64,000 nt of DNA, taken from the NCBI GenBank assembly GCA_035582835.1, contig JAYKAV010002977.1, forward strand, positions 371,792 through 435,791. The letters run 5' to 3'. Within the stretch, counting starts at the first letter, position 1; each line of letters begins with the position of its first letter. Made by a program: the position numbers and the translations under genes. The notes beneath the pieces were generated by a model. The model was not told the DNA's origin and ran no database searches. It saw only the letters and a list, made by a program, of their open reading frames with translations. Below, one piece after another: positions 48,479-60,500 of the stretch. This DNA is from Phoebastria nigripes (taxonomy: Eukaryota; Chordata; Aves; Procellariiformes; Diomedeidae).

Positions 48479-48817
48479 GCCTTCATTTTGAAGAATTCGC
48501 TTTGCAGTACTTTAGATAAACATCCATTTAAAGCAGAGTTTTCTATGGTTGCAAATTATCTTTGCGGCTTTCATTATCATCCTGATTAGACCCCTGAGGG
48601 CAGAGCATCAGCTGGTGCAACAGGACATCGCGCCACTGATGGGCCTTATGGCAATTAGCGCTAGTTGCAAATACATCTCTTCATGTAACTTAGTAGCTAG
48701 ATGGCACTGAAGGTATTTTGTGGCATCTACTGTCTCAGGTATGGCAAAGAGATGACTAATTTGCCTGTGAGTGGTAAATAATTGCAGAAATCAGTATTAT
48801 TCATTTTTATTTCTGTT

Positions 48818-48900
48818 GGACCAAATTCTGGCTCCTACTATAACTGTCTCACGTAGGTGTTGTGACTACAATAACATCTCAATGTGATAAGCAATTCAGA
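48818..48900 (+). mobile_element. Possible MIR-like fragment
   Basis: 'ctgtctcacgtaggtgttgt' followed by 'gactacaataacatctcaat' resembles the MIR core 'cctacctcataggttgttgt' and 'gaggattaaatgagttaata'. It could equally belong to the palindromic repeat family, because it starts with 'ggaccaaattctggctcc'. Low confidence on the family. Confidence 0.3.
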
Positions 48901-50221
48901 CCCCTCACTATCCAGCCTGTCACATCCCAGCTCCATAGGCACCCAGTGGGAGAACCGGTGCTAACACGTGCCAGTCACCTATTGCAGATGGTCTGAAGAC
49001 AGCTAGGGACTTCACGTCGATACGAGATAAGGCAAACACAAGACGTGGAACAATTTAAGAGAAGAGTAAGAGAAGACTGAAAATGGCTGGGGGGAGAAGA
49101 AATCGCCGATTCTGGGATTGTTTATAATTTGTGACTGACTTGGCACAGGGCTTTCATTCCTCACNGCAGAGGGGAGTTGCCAAACTTGGGAGCAGCTCTG
49201 GATTTCAGTTTCATGACTTCATCTCCTTGGCTGCTGGTAAGAAACTGTGGTGCTCCAGNACCCTTATTTATTTTATGATTCAGGCAAAAAGTTCTCAGTC
49301 AGAATCACAAAATCATTATAGCTCGAACAACGTGTTCAGTGATTCAAGACCATTTCTCACCCACGTTAGCGCTTCCCGTGCTGCTCTGCTGACTCCACCA
49401 CGGTTCTCTGCAGAGTTTCTCCGGCTGCAGAATTACCTTTTGGCACCGCTCCTGGTGAATGAAAATAGGAAGCTGGATTGCTTCACTAATAATCTTATTT
49501 CCAGTTTGTTTCAATTATGCTTCTTTTCCAGTGGGTGTTAAGCGGTTGTTTTGGTCTCACTGGTTCAAGGCATGTAAAACATGTATATAAGTTTGTGTAG
49601 AAGAGGGTTCTGCAGAGAAATAGAGGAGCCGTTGCCCCGCTCGCTGCAGACAAGTCTGTGCCAACCGGCCTGGCACTGATTTGGGGAAGAAAAAGGCACC
49701 CCAACACCAGCGGCGCTGGAAGGCTGCAGGTCTCTGCAGTGACACGTGCCGCTGCTCGGGGACCAGCTCCAGTGCAGGTGGCTGAGGGGTTGCTGGGGGC
49801 CACTGAAGCAGCTCCTTGCCATGTCTGTGATGTCCCTTGCAAGCGCAGCCCNTGGCAAAACCCTGCACAGAAGGCAAGTGCAACTAATGGGATATTTAGA
49901 AATGAGGTTTACCTTTAGTTAATCCCAGACTGAGCTTTTTGGGGGGTGCTTTAGTCCCCCCCTTCATCAGCCCCCACCTGAGACCCTGTTTCCNCCTCAG
50001 ACCGGTGCTCAGATGGGCAACCGGAGAGACCGCAGTGCGAGGAGGGGACAGGGATGCCTTTTCCTGATATCCTGCTGATTTGGAGAATATTTCAGAGCTA
50101 CCTCGGTGGATCCAGCTGCCTGACAGCAGATACTTCTGACCTACTTGACTGTGCAGAGGAGTAGTAGGAAGGAGGAAGAGGGTTACATTGCTGCATAAAA
50201 GGAGCTGTGCATCTGATTGAC

Positions 50222-50312
50222 CTAATTTTGGTCTTTCTTGCACTCTTTTAGCTCCACTGGTTTCAGCAAAGGAGTGCTGATTTACACCAGAAGCTGACTC
50301 AATTTCCATGGC
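50222..50312. repeat. Palindromic sauropsid repeat, right half
   Basis: 'agctccactggtttcagcaa' followed by 'aggagtgctgatttacacca' and 'gaagctgac' matches 'gctccattgacttcaatgga' 'gctgcgctgatttacacca' 'gctgagga'. It lies about 500 bp from the fossil LINE RT segment and is independent of it. Confidence 0.45.
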
Positions 50313-50789
50313 CTGCTCTCACTGTGCACTGGGGCCATGGTGACATTGCTATCATCTACCACCCCATTTTCCCTCGGTTCAGGTTTCTGCAGGAGCACAG
50401 GACCACGGGAGCACGATGGGTCCAAACGTGGACGCAGCCAAGTTGGGGCNCAGGGCAGCAGGAGCCCGGCAGCCCCCGTGGCTGGGCAGGCATTCTGCAG
50501 ATGGGTTGCTCTGACCCGAGTTTTCCTATCTCCTTAAAAATTCANAGAGCCAGATCATAGTGAGAAACCCCACTGCGGGTTATCCGGGCTGCAGGTTGAT
50601 GCAAGGGCAAGCTTGGCTGGGTGGGTGGGGGATGCCCAGCCCCAGCCCGCTGTGGCTCCGTCCCCTCCCGGCACCCCGGGCCACCACCCCAGCTGCCGGT
50701 CCTGTATCTGGATGCTGTATCTCCGCGATGGCGAAGGACCTAGAGACGTGAACCTCCCCGTACATGGCAATCGCCGTCCCCTCCCTCCT

Positions 50790-51100
50790 CCTGCACAGCA
50801 GCTTTGAAACCCTGTGAGAGCTGCATCAGAGGAGCCTTGGTGTTGAAGTTTGTTAATTAATACGCTACAGTTAACTGTGTCAAACCTTTCTTCAGATCAA
50901 GTGACACGGCTCCTCACGTTTCCCTTTGATCGAAGGCAGCGAGGGTATCGGCGGCGAGTGCTGACAGCGTGGCAGTGTTAAACATGCTGGAGCGGGCACT
51001 GCTTTCGGCGACAGCTGGTCATGGACTGCCCTTTCTGTAATCACATATAAACCGCGGGAGACAAAGTAGTCCTGCCCTGCTGTTGCTAATATCATCGGGT
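50790..51100 (-). mobile_element. Fossil LINE reverse-transcriptase fragment (L2/CR1 clade)
   Basis: The minus strand encodes a broken piece of a non-LTR reverse transcriptase. In order along the minus strand: 'ITERAVHDQLS' (51041-51009), matching the family pattern of a KxLExxVHxQL helix; 'AFDQRET', a stop, then 'GAVSLDLKK' (50937-50887), matching GAVFLDLKKAFDT around the first catalytic Asp; a 1-nt deletion in the next codon; then 'FDTVNCSVLINKLQ' and 'HQGSSDAALTGFQSCC' in the shifted frame (50884-50795), matching FDTVNHxxLLxKLxxxGIxGxALxWFxSYL. At least one stop and one frameshift show it is dead. The YADD box expected further along was not located. The order and spacing of motifs make chance unlikely. 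L2 is preferred over CR1 because an L2-like tail is also present at 17.3-17.9 kb, but the clade call is an inference. Confidence 0.75.
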
Positions 51101-54100
51101 ATCCTTCGATAAACGGGCAGGAGGAGTCCAGCTAGAGCAGCTGCTAATTCTTCGGGACCATTTCCTATTATTTTCAGGGAATAGCGGCACGAGGTGCACA
51201 GTGGGCATCGGCAAGCAGCAGCAAAACCAAGAATGTCTCCCTGCCTTTGCTTTTATCTAAAAACTGCCTGGTCAGATCAGTTAATTCAGGTTGGGTTTGT
51301 TGGATGGATTTGAATGAAAACACCCCTGAAAAATATTGCAAAGAGATAAACATGCTTTATTTTTGAATGTTAATAGTTTGAAACAATCAGAGGTGATCAC
51401 AATAAAGCAGAAAGGAAAACAAAATCCTTGAAAGAAGGTGTTCCAAGTAACTAGAAAACATAAATGAGGAGCACTAGAAGCCATTAGTTTTTCACTGCTG
51501 CATTTCAGCCCTGGCTCTCCCCCTTCCAGCATCCCCAGCCTCTCAGTCAGCTCAGCAAACAGAAATTTTTTACCCAGTCTCAGCATTAAACTCCTTGTGC
51601 CAGTTTGACCTTGGCCGGGGTGGTGACAGAGTTGACGATGGCCGAGAAAGGATGTGGGATCCGATGTTTCGTGATTAAATGGAGGTTTAGCTGTCTCAGG
51701 GCCATCAAGGGCTGACCAAGTCGGGCCATCGGGGATGAGGTTTCTGGCTTGGGCAGCCTCGTCTTACAGCTCCTTGTGTCGTTCTCCATTTACAAAGCAG
51801 GTGAGCTTCGCTGTCTCCATTTTACGTGATCGGTCTGACNTCCAGCTGGCGATGCAGCCACTCGCCAACTAAATCGGTGGAGAAACCGAGAGCAGAGTTT
51901 GGTGCTAGTCCAGCGCACTCCTGTCTGGCCCTGTGACGTTCCTCTACATGTCTGTGCAGGTACCATGGGTGCCTGGGGTCAACACTTCCAGGACATAAAT
52001 GCCCAGTTTTAGGGGTTTGAGCGTGGGAGGAGAAATCCGCTCTCCCACTGCTGCAATCCCAGCCTGAAACCATCCCCATTTGCGGGTTGCAGAAACACAG
52101 CAAAATGCAAAACTCTTGTCAGCGCTATCCTGTGCTGTCAAAATTCAGGTAAAAGGTAAAATTCAGGTAAAACAGGCCAGGAATGAGAAATGCCTCTGTT
52201 TTCCGAGGCCTGTACCTCGAGGAGGAGACCAAGCTGGCTTGTGTGGGGCAGAGGAGCNGATGCTGCAGCGCTGCAATACGGGCTCCCAAGGTGTCCCCGT
52301 ATTTCCTGGCCACCTCCGCTTATTCTGGTTGACAAGGGCAGAATTTTAAGTGCTTTATCTAATATAGCTATGCAATGACAACCCCGAGGATTGCAGAAAA
52401 CTGCGCTCATGCCGAGGGAACGGCGATAAAATTAAGATTTAACAGCAGCCCTGAATCGTTGGGTTTCCGCGCGGACCCTGTCATTGGGAGTGAAAATAAA
52501 CAAAGGGAATTTCTGCCCTCCGCACCTCGCCCAAATAAAACAGACGGCTGGGGCTGGGCGTACGCTGAGATCGGATCGCAGGAGTTTATTACTGCTGGCA
52601 ACAACCTCGTCAGCCCAGGAGTCTGCGAATGCCTTAAGATATCTGCTTGGGGTTTCTGGAGCAGCTATGCATCCTTTTGGGGTTGGGTGCATTTTATGGC
52701 TATAATCAGATGCCTCCATTACTCATTTCTGCTCTTTCTACCCAAAATGTCTGACAAGTTCAGCTGCTAAAGGCAATTTGTAAAAACCAGGGCCTGAACT
52801 GTCAGATCGCCCAAGTTCTGCCTCGTCTCCTGCCTCGTCGCTAATGAGAGATGGGGTTGTGCTGACAGACACCGACTGGCCAGGGAAGAGAGGGAAAGGA
52901 TTGCTGAAGTGATAAACTCCTCAATTTAAAGTCACATTTTCTGTCTTACCCACTTCTCTGGCTCTGACAGCCTTTGCAGAGTTAAAAGAGACACTGGGAG
53001 GGGGGAAAAAAAAAAAAAATCCTTCCCCCTGCCTGATTTTCAGGTGTCTGGTCTATACCATTTATTTTTAATACTAATGTGACATGGTTTAATATTCTGC
53101 TGATTAAATTAAACTGCTGCGTTGACCTCCTGTGTTGTGATGTGGGAGGGGTGAAGTGGGAATGAAAATTTGCCGTGATATTGAGATGAAGTATTTGAGT
53201 TGACACAGAGTGGTTGTCCTCTCCNGTATGTAATTTCTCAGGGAATTTTGCAGGAATTCCTCAGGAAATTAGGGAATGGAAAACTTCTGTCAAGAGTAGG
53301 GGGAAAAAAAAAAAGATTTGGTTCCTACACAGGCTGAATTTTAATATTACTGTGAAAAAGCAGGATCTGGCCCCACACAGCCCAGATGATGGGTTTTTCG
53401 GGAGGTCAGGCTCTACCTAACTACGGTGGGTTTATCCCGAAGGGCCCCGTGGATGGGAGAGGTCAAAAACCCGGTTCCCAGGGGACATCATCCAAACCCC
53501 TCAATCTGCCGGCAGCACAGCGGGGCTGAAGCTGCCCAGGTCATTGGGCGCTGGGGTGTGCGGACACATCAGGCACATCCAGAGGGCCAAATCTGTATCT
53601 CCACCGATTAAGAAAAAACTGGTCTCCAGGGAGGCCAGACAGGCCTATTTCATAACCACTAAATCAACACTCTGAAAGTTCCTGCAGGACTGCCTCTATG
53701 GGAAAATATGTACCCATTGCACAAGTAATTTTACTAATAGAATTAAAAAACCAAACACTTTGCACAAAAAATGACAGATGATCTACAAATAAATAACCTC
53801 TCAATATAAACACAGCAAGAAAAATTCATTAAGTGCATTTTAAAAGCATTGGATTTGACTTAGCAGATCTTTTTCAGATGTTCCTCTCAAGCAAACCTAA
53901 ACATCAAATAATTGTATAAAGGCAAGTACTATAATAGTAATAACGCTGCAAATGCATTATGCATCTTTTCCTTTGATAAAGGTCTCTGTGCTTTTATGAA
54001 ATGTTCATTATCAGTATTTTCCCTCTATATCTGAAGAACAGAAACCCGCGCTTTAGAGTCTGAACACTTCAGCGTGTGTGGCAGAGAACAGAGCCGATGG

Positions 54101-56417
54101 GGCATTATTTCTGATAGACTGATGTTATAAAACTATCCTTCATATTCCTGGAAAAATTCTTTCTGTTATTTATTTGAAATTAAAACCAACTCGGAAAAAA
54201 TTTCCTTTTTTATAACAGATTCAGCTAATGTTCTGTTTTCTTGTAATTTGTATTAATAGCGATTGTTTTAATCTTTTAATGTATTTCAACAGTTTCAGCA
54301 GGTTTATGGGGTAAGATTGCTATTATTTACCTCAGTGACTGGTTTTATGGAATAACTGCAGCTTTCCGTGGAGGTAGATCAAATGCTGAAATGANGGAAA
54401 ATAAAATATAACACTGGTTCTCACCGCTCATGTAAGACGCAAAAAACTAAAGCGGGCAAAAAGGACAGGTTATATATTTAAAACGTTAATACTACCAGCC
54501 GCTCTATTTAGGCTGACTGGGGTGGTGCTTTTTTATGTTATTTATAATGGGTCTGGACAAAACATGGAGGAAGTCACATCAGGGAGCGATCCAGCATCGG
54601 TGTCCCNAGACAGGACCCTTCTCTCCTCTCTCCCTACTTCCCCACACCGTGATTTTGAGGACACTCTGGGGTTTTTAGCTCTTATGTTGCTGAAAACAAA
54701 TCTGACCGGGGCTGGCCAAAGCCTCCTCAGTGACCGGAAAATAGTACAACAATTTTTTCTCCTATGGGACGACATTAAGAAAACCCAAACAACCCTTATG
54801 AAGGTGTTGCAATCGGTGGGGCTGGCAGACTGGTGCCAGGGACTGCCCTCCCATCCCAGGCACAAGGCGGATGGAGCCGTGGGTACCAGCCCCTGCTCTG
54901 AACCGCTCCGGCACTGGAGCTCCAGAAACATTCAGGGATCCCATCCAAAGTCCCATGAAGTCAAGGGGCTCCTCTTAGCTTAAAAGCCAGGAAATACATT
55001 CTTAAAAGCTGAAACCAGTTTTATAAACACTTAGGCCTAAATCTGGAAACCTCTAAAAATGTAATTTTTTTTTTTTTTCTTCTTATATGATAATTGGAAA
55101 CATGTGTGCCCAGCTCCCACTGCGTTTTGGAAGCATCTGCCCTAAGATGAACAAGCCCTGCCGCTCGCCGGGCTGGAAACTCCCCAAATCTCCACAAACG
55201 TACAAAAGCGAAGCCTAAGAGCCGGCAGGGCGAACATCGAGGGTTTCAGGAGAAGCGGGCCCCTGGTTTATGACTTTAAAGATGACAACTGCAAAGGCTT
55301 TCAGATACCAAAGGATTTGGCAATGGGATTATCATAGCAATTAATGACACACGAAGAAACGATCAGAGGAATGTGATCTCTTCCTTCCCCGTTTGAAGAT
55401 TTTCTGTGGGCAAAACATGATAGCTTTATTTATCCGCTGTCAGAGGAGAATTCNATTTTTTCTCGCAATAAAAAAGGTCTGCAATGATTTCTCAGATTAT
55501 TTCAGAGATGTGAGATGAGTCATGACGTGTCTGATACATCACATAACGCTTGTCCTTCCTGAACAGTGGAGTGGATGAGCACTGCAGAGCGCAGGCCATG
55601 GATAAACACGTTTGAACTTCTAAATGTTACTGAGATTTTAAATTTGAAACATCATATTGGGAAAATGTGGAACAAGCCAGGCAATTTTCCTCCCAAACGA
55701 TGACCCTCATTTTTAAGCCAACTTGAAAGCTGGCTGAAATTTTTCAAAGTGTCAATTCTGAGGAAAAAATTCAGTGCTTCCTTTGCTCCTACCAGAAATA
55801 TTTGTTTTGGTGCACCAAAATGCAGAAGTATAAATGGAAATCAAATACACAAAGAATTCATTGAAAAAACAAGCTGTGTACTTACCCAACACAGTTGCAA
55901 TCGTTTCCTGTGTTATCCTTGCAAAATTAAGAAATATTCAGAGCTAACCCTTTTGAGTGATTGCTACAGATACCACAAAGGAAATTTAACAGTAACGTGG
56001 AAGTTTTTTTGGTTTATGATGTTATTCCTTAGACACTTTAAAGTGTCTTTTACAGAAGCACTAAGACAAAGATGGGATGCAAATAATTTTGTATTCAGAT
56101 GACTGTCGTCGTTTCCCCTCACACAGCTGTAAGATTTGTGCCTTTGGCACCTATTACTCTTGATAACCGTACATTTCTGATGCCGTTTTTCAGCAGCGAG
56201 CTTACCATCTTCAAAATTAGTCATTGCAGAAAAATCCATGTAGCGACGGGGATGATAAAATAAAATCGTGATGAGAGGGGATGAAAAACCTAACAGCCTG
56301 AATTCAGGTCAAGAGCCGCACTGATTATTTTGAAAGAAGTCCTATCTTTATAAAACCTTGGCGGTGCCATCAACTCATTTTTTATCAGACAGTGAAATTA
56401 GGATTTTCTCTTAGATG
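51101..56417. other. Non-coding block, no gene seen
   Basis: GC-balanced to about 53.6 kb. 53.7-54.5 kb is strongly AT-rich but not low-complexity ('tgcattatgcatcttttcct'), a candidate conserved element. Isolated ends of palindromic repeats ('gcaggatctggcccc' at 53.36 kb, 'gagggccaaatctg' at 53.58 kb) face each other about 220 bp apart. No genes. Confidence 0.6.
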
Positions 56418-56512
56418 AAGCCTTGATCCTGAAGAAAAATGCTGGCCTGTAGATTTAGTGCATGCACATGCAATGGGTCTGTGCACTCCTGTTTTAACTC
56501 AAGCAACCATTT
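56418..56512. repeat. Decayed palindromic sauropsid repeat ('gccttgatcctgc' type)
   Basis: 'gccttgatcctgaagaaaaa', then 'gcatgcacatgcaatgggtc' and 'tgtgcactcctgttttaact', match another sauropsid fold-back unit built on 'gccttgatcctgcaa', 'gcacatgctta' and a central 'ccattgacttcaatggg'. Confidence 0.4.
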
Positions 56513-57030
56513 GCAAAATTGGCTTTTCCTGCCCCTGCTCTGCAAAACCTGGCTGCCAGTCACGTCACTGCCTGTGCCGAGCCCTGCAGGATGGGTTGCT
56601 TTGATGTGATCAGATAAATCAGAAGAGCCTGGGTATGCCAGCTCCCCAGAGCTTTATTTCTCCACAGGGTGCATCCTCCCGGGGTCGCCCGCGGGCTTCG
56701 GCCGGCTCCGCTATCATCGACACAAACTCGGGGGTTTCCAGCACTTCCCCCAGAGAGAAGGTTTCACAACGGGTTGAAGTTCAGAGTGAGGAGAGGTTTC
56801 CTGGTGCGCTGCCATGTTGGCTTTTGCTTTGCTCAACAGCAGCCGCCTCCATCCAACCACCCGCTTGCCCCTTGGACATTTTACTCTTCAAATGCGGTCA
56901 TGCAACCCTCGGCGNCTCCTCCCGCCATGACCAAGCCCCTCTGCCCAAGCACTTTATCATTTTTCTTGCTCTTCCCTAATTCTGTCCCGTTTGTCGCTAC
57001 TTCTGAGCTCATGAGTTGCCCAGAAATACA

Positions 57031-57140
57031 AGGTTGATATTTTCAAAGTTGTCGAGGTTGATATTTTCAAAGCCCTCAGTGGGAATTGGATGCCTCATTT
57101 CTTCTTTTCGTTTTTTTTTTTTTGCCGCTGGCATTAAAAT
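57031..57140. repeat. Decayed palindromic repeat with 24-bp tandem duplication
   Basis: 'gatattttcaaagccctcag' followed by 'tgggaattggatgcc' matches the sauropsid unit 'gattttcaaaggcactcagt' 'gggagttaggtgcc', and 'ggcattaaaatctcca' would be its right end. Its first 24 bp are duplicated in tandem: 'aggttgatattttcaaag' occurs at 57031-57048 and again at 57055-57072. A T-rich tract (57111-57123) separates the halves. Confidence 0.4.
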
Positions 57141-57548
57141 CTCCAAGACAACTCTGAAAGCCTCAGCCTGTGGATTTAGGGGACAGGGACGTGGGTGAAG
57201 GAAGCTCCCAGCCCACGTGAGGAAGGGGATGCTGTCACTGCGGGCTCTGCTCAGCCCTCGGGGTGGCCGTGCCATGCTGGGGTACGTGGGGAATGTTCCC
57301 CCAGGGCTGCACTCAGATCCCTGCACTGCTGGGGATGAAAGCCAGAGAAAAGAGGGCATTGCCACGCTTATGTCGCATGCCGTGTTCACATCAGCCCTTC
57401 CCATTATCACACTGCACGTATGACACTTTTTGCAGGTATTTGCTGGTAGTAAGGAGGGACAGAAAACACAAAAAAAATCTTAAACCTAAGAGTTAACTTT
57501 GTTTAAAAAGATAGTGACAANTCACATTTCTCCATACAAATCTGTGCA

Positions 57549-57592
57549 GAGCCAGAATCCTCCCCTGTGTAATTTCTGACTTCAATAGGCAA
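57549..57592. repeat. Palindromic repeat fragment
   Basis: 'agagccagaatcctcccctg' followed by 'tgtaatttctgacttcaata' matches 'gccagaatcctcagctggtg' 'taaat ... tgacttcaatgg'. Only the left half is visible. Confidence 0.38.
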
Positions 57593-60500
57593 GGGCTGGT
57601 CATGAGCCATAATTAGAGCTGGCCGGGGAACAATGGGTTTGTTTCATGGCAACTTCTGAGGTTTCAAAATCTGTTTATGTTCTGCAGAGGAAACGAAATC
57701 AAAACATTTCTCATGTGAGATGGGAGTCTGTCAAAATGTCCACTTTCTGAGCAGAGAGATCCTTGTTTCGCTGCGGGTCTTCCCCTGCCCTCTTCACCGC
57801 GGTTGGAGCACGGGGCGTGTGTGCAGCCGGGAGCAATTACGCAGGGTGGATATGCCTGGGTGCCAAATCCATCGGTGCTCAAAGCAACCCATGTGTTTTG
57901 ATAAAAATAGATGAGGTTGAAAACACCGTGCCCGCTCTTGCCTGAAATGTTCAGCTTGTTTGGGATCACGCTGACCCAGTAACGCATCGCACCAGCACCC
58001 TGGTGGGGCAGAGGCCCATCTAAATGGACACGCTCATCTTCTGTTCGGTACATCTGTCTAGAAAGACCTTAAAAATCTGATTTTTTTCTAAGATCTAGCA
58101 AAGACTTTAAAAATATCGGCTCTGCGGGGATGTTAAAGGCCCGATGGCATACTTGGCAGGAGTGGATGTCTGCCCGGGAATCACTGGCATTTCCTCTCCT
58201 GCCCCACNTGTTTGCTGACCGTCTGCGCCTCTGCTGCTCTCCGTCCCAAAGCAGCTCAGTGCAGCTGCGTATTTGGTGTGTAGCTCACAAAGTGCTTTGC
58301 GATCCTTTCCGTGAAAGCTGCTAATCAATTATAGCTGGATAGTTTAGTCCTAACATCATCACGTTGAAGAAGTGTTCTTTGACGCTGAAAGAAGGACTTG
58401 AACTAGCAGACATTGGTAGTCCTTGACCTCGGAGCAGTTTGAGAAATAGCACCTCTCTATTGCTATGGATGCAGAGAGACTTATCAAAACACCTATAGAT
58501 CAAAGGACTGGGGTTTTCACGCTGGGGTCTATGCAGCTGGAACGATGCACATGGGGGAATGCCAGACAAAATTTTTCTCCAGTTGGGTAATATAAAAGTC
58601 ACAAGTTTGTAAAAACTTTGGACAAATTTGTGATCTTCGAGATCAACTAAAACTTACAAGCCTTTGAGATAGCCATTATATTGACATAAGGGGAGACCAC
58701 CTACGGGAATCATCAGCCTTACTCAGCTGGATGTTAGCAACTCCCTTCCCAGCCTCCTACACCCAAAGAAATTTCCACTCCGACCTCAGACAGCACGAGC
58801 CATTGCCTTCAGTGAACAAGAAAATGGTTTCAAATGGAGTCCCACTTTCATGTACCAGCCCCTCACTTGCGCTACTGATTGATGAAGACCGCCGCAATGA
58901 GGCCGACTTCTTCTCTGTGATCTCCCAGATCCTGTGAACTGCAGTAAGACAAATGCAATGGACCTTCCTGGTGTTGACATCTGAAATCTGGGCCCTTACA
59001 TTACCACTAAGCCGGGAGAAGTGGAGCTGCTGTTTGGGNGTGAGACACAATACTTCTGCAATGTAATATGTGCCCCGAAAGTTCAGCTTCTTTCTAAATA
59101 ACATAGCCCCTTGCTTTGCAGCGGGGCAGCCAGGAAGTTTACAATAAAGAACAGAAATCATTCTCCTCTGCACGATTCACCATCATCACATGCTTAACCC
59201 CTTTGGCATGTGAAGGAAACCCAAGGGCTGCCTTTCCCATGCAAGAATGCTTGGGTTCATTAACAGACTCCAAAATACACAGGAAACGGGGCAATCGCGG
59301 CGCAGTGAGATTAAACTACTGCTTCCAGCTCTGTGGACGGCAACTGCTGCAGAGCGAGGGCTGCAGCCCGCTTCGGAGACCGAACCGCAGCTTCCTTCTG
59401 AGCTGGAGCTGATTTCATTTGAGGAAAAGAAAAAATACCCGGCCGGTTAGATAACCGCTTACCCCTCCATGGCCCTGGTCTCCAGACCTGCGTGCAGATG
59501 GTGCCCGGCCACCGCAGGAGGCAACACGGGGCCGTGGGCGGCTTGGTGGCCCCGGGAGCGGGCTAAGTGGTGCAGCCATTTGGAGCAGGTTTTTGGGGCC
59601 CTTGCAAAAATGGCACANCCCCTCCAAAGGCCTTTCTCCAGGCAATATTTTCAAGGGGAAATATTCAAAGGTGGTGTTGAAAATGCTGCCTCCTGATTTT
59701 CCCAACCCAGCTCACTGAGTCAAGGAATAGCCCTGGCTGATGTCCCATGAACTGGCATTTTTGCGAGAGAAACCTCTGTGCTTCACCGTTGTTCAGGTCC
59801 CCCCTTCATCAGTGATAAAGGACCAACCCCACAAGTGGGGTCCAAAGTCCTTTTAAATCAGAAACCTTGAGTTTCTGAACAAATTATATCCTCTGACTCT
59901 TCAGGAAATAGGCTACATGGAGCAACGCCGACGTGTGAAGTTCAGTGATAATATTTGAGTGCTGCTGTGAACCGCATGCCATTGCAGCGTGCAAACTGGT
60001 GTGTCCCCGGAGACCCAGCTAAAACCAGCACTGGCTGCTGGGGTGCTTCCGTAAAATAAAATCATTCCTTCCACACTTAAAATAGCACGATATAGATAAC
60101 GAAGGTAGGCAAACTTTTCCGAAAAGTCATTTGTCTTCTTATCANGCCAGTCATTACTTTCCCCAGGGATGTACAAGAATTAATTCCCTTTACCCACAAT
60201 TAGCAATTTTTATGACTAAGGTACTTTTCTTTTTTAGAATATTTTGCAGCTGAAAAGTCTGATTAATTTTCACAGAGTGGTGAGTCTGACACCAAAGCAA
60301 AGGAGCAAAGTGAGGAAGACAGATGTAAAAACGTGTCGACCCAGCAAAGGACAGAGCTNCTTGGGCAGGATGGGGTGCTGGGGCTGCTCCCTGCAAGGGT
60401 GGGGATGCGAGGGACGGCTGAGGGCACGATGCTCTTTGCTCTTTGGCCACGCCGCTCACCTTCAGAGCCAACAGGACTGGCCATCCCCAATCACTGCCTG

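Larger units (their letters stand above)
46896..50789. other. Non-coding block, no gene seen
   Basis: Unique sequence with the second copy of the 27-bp repeat (47239-47265), a possible MIR-like piece at 48.8 kb, an (ATTT)4 tract, and a palindromic repeat at 50.2 kb. 50.55-50.79 kb may be the decayed continuation of the LINE on the minus strand. Confidence 0.55.

Noticed and set aside
49305..49335. 'aatcacaaaatcattata' resembling the CR1 tail
   Set aside because: The following bases do not match the CR1 3' region, so it is too short to call.
58731..58937. 68-codon frame ending 'NEADFFSVISQIL', faintly like a GoLoco-type start
   Set aside because: The conserved Asp-Gln-Arg end of a GoLoco motif is absent, there is a stop right after it, and no flanking exon is visible.
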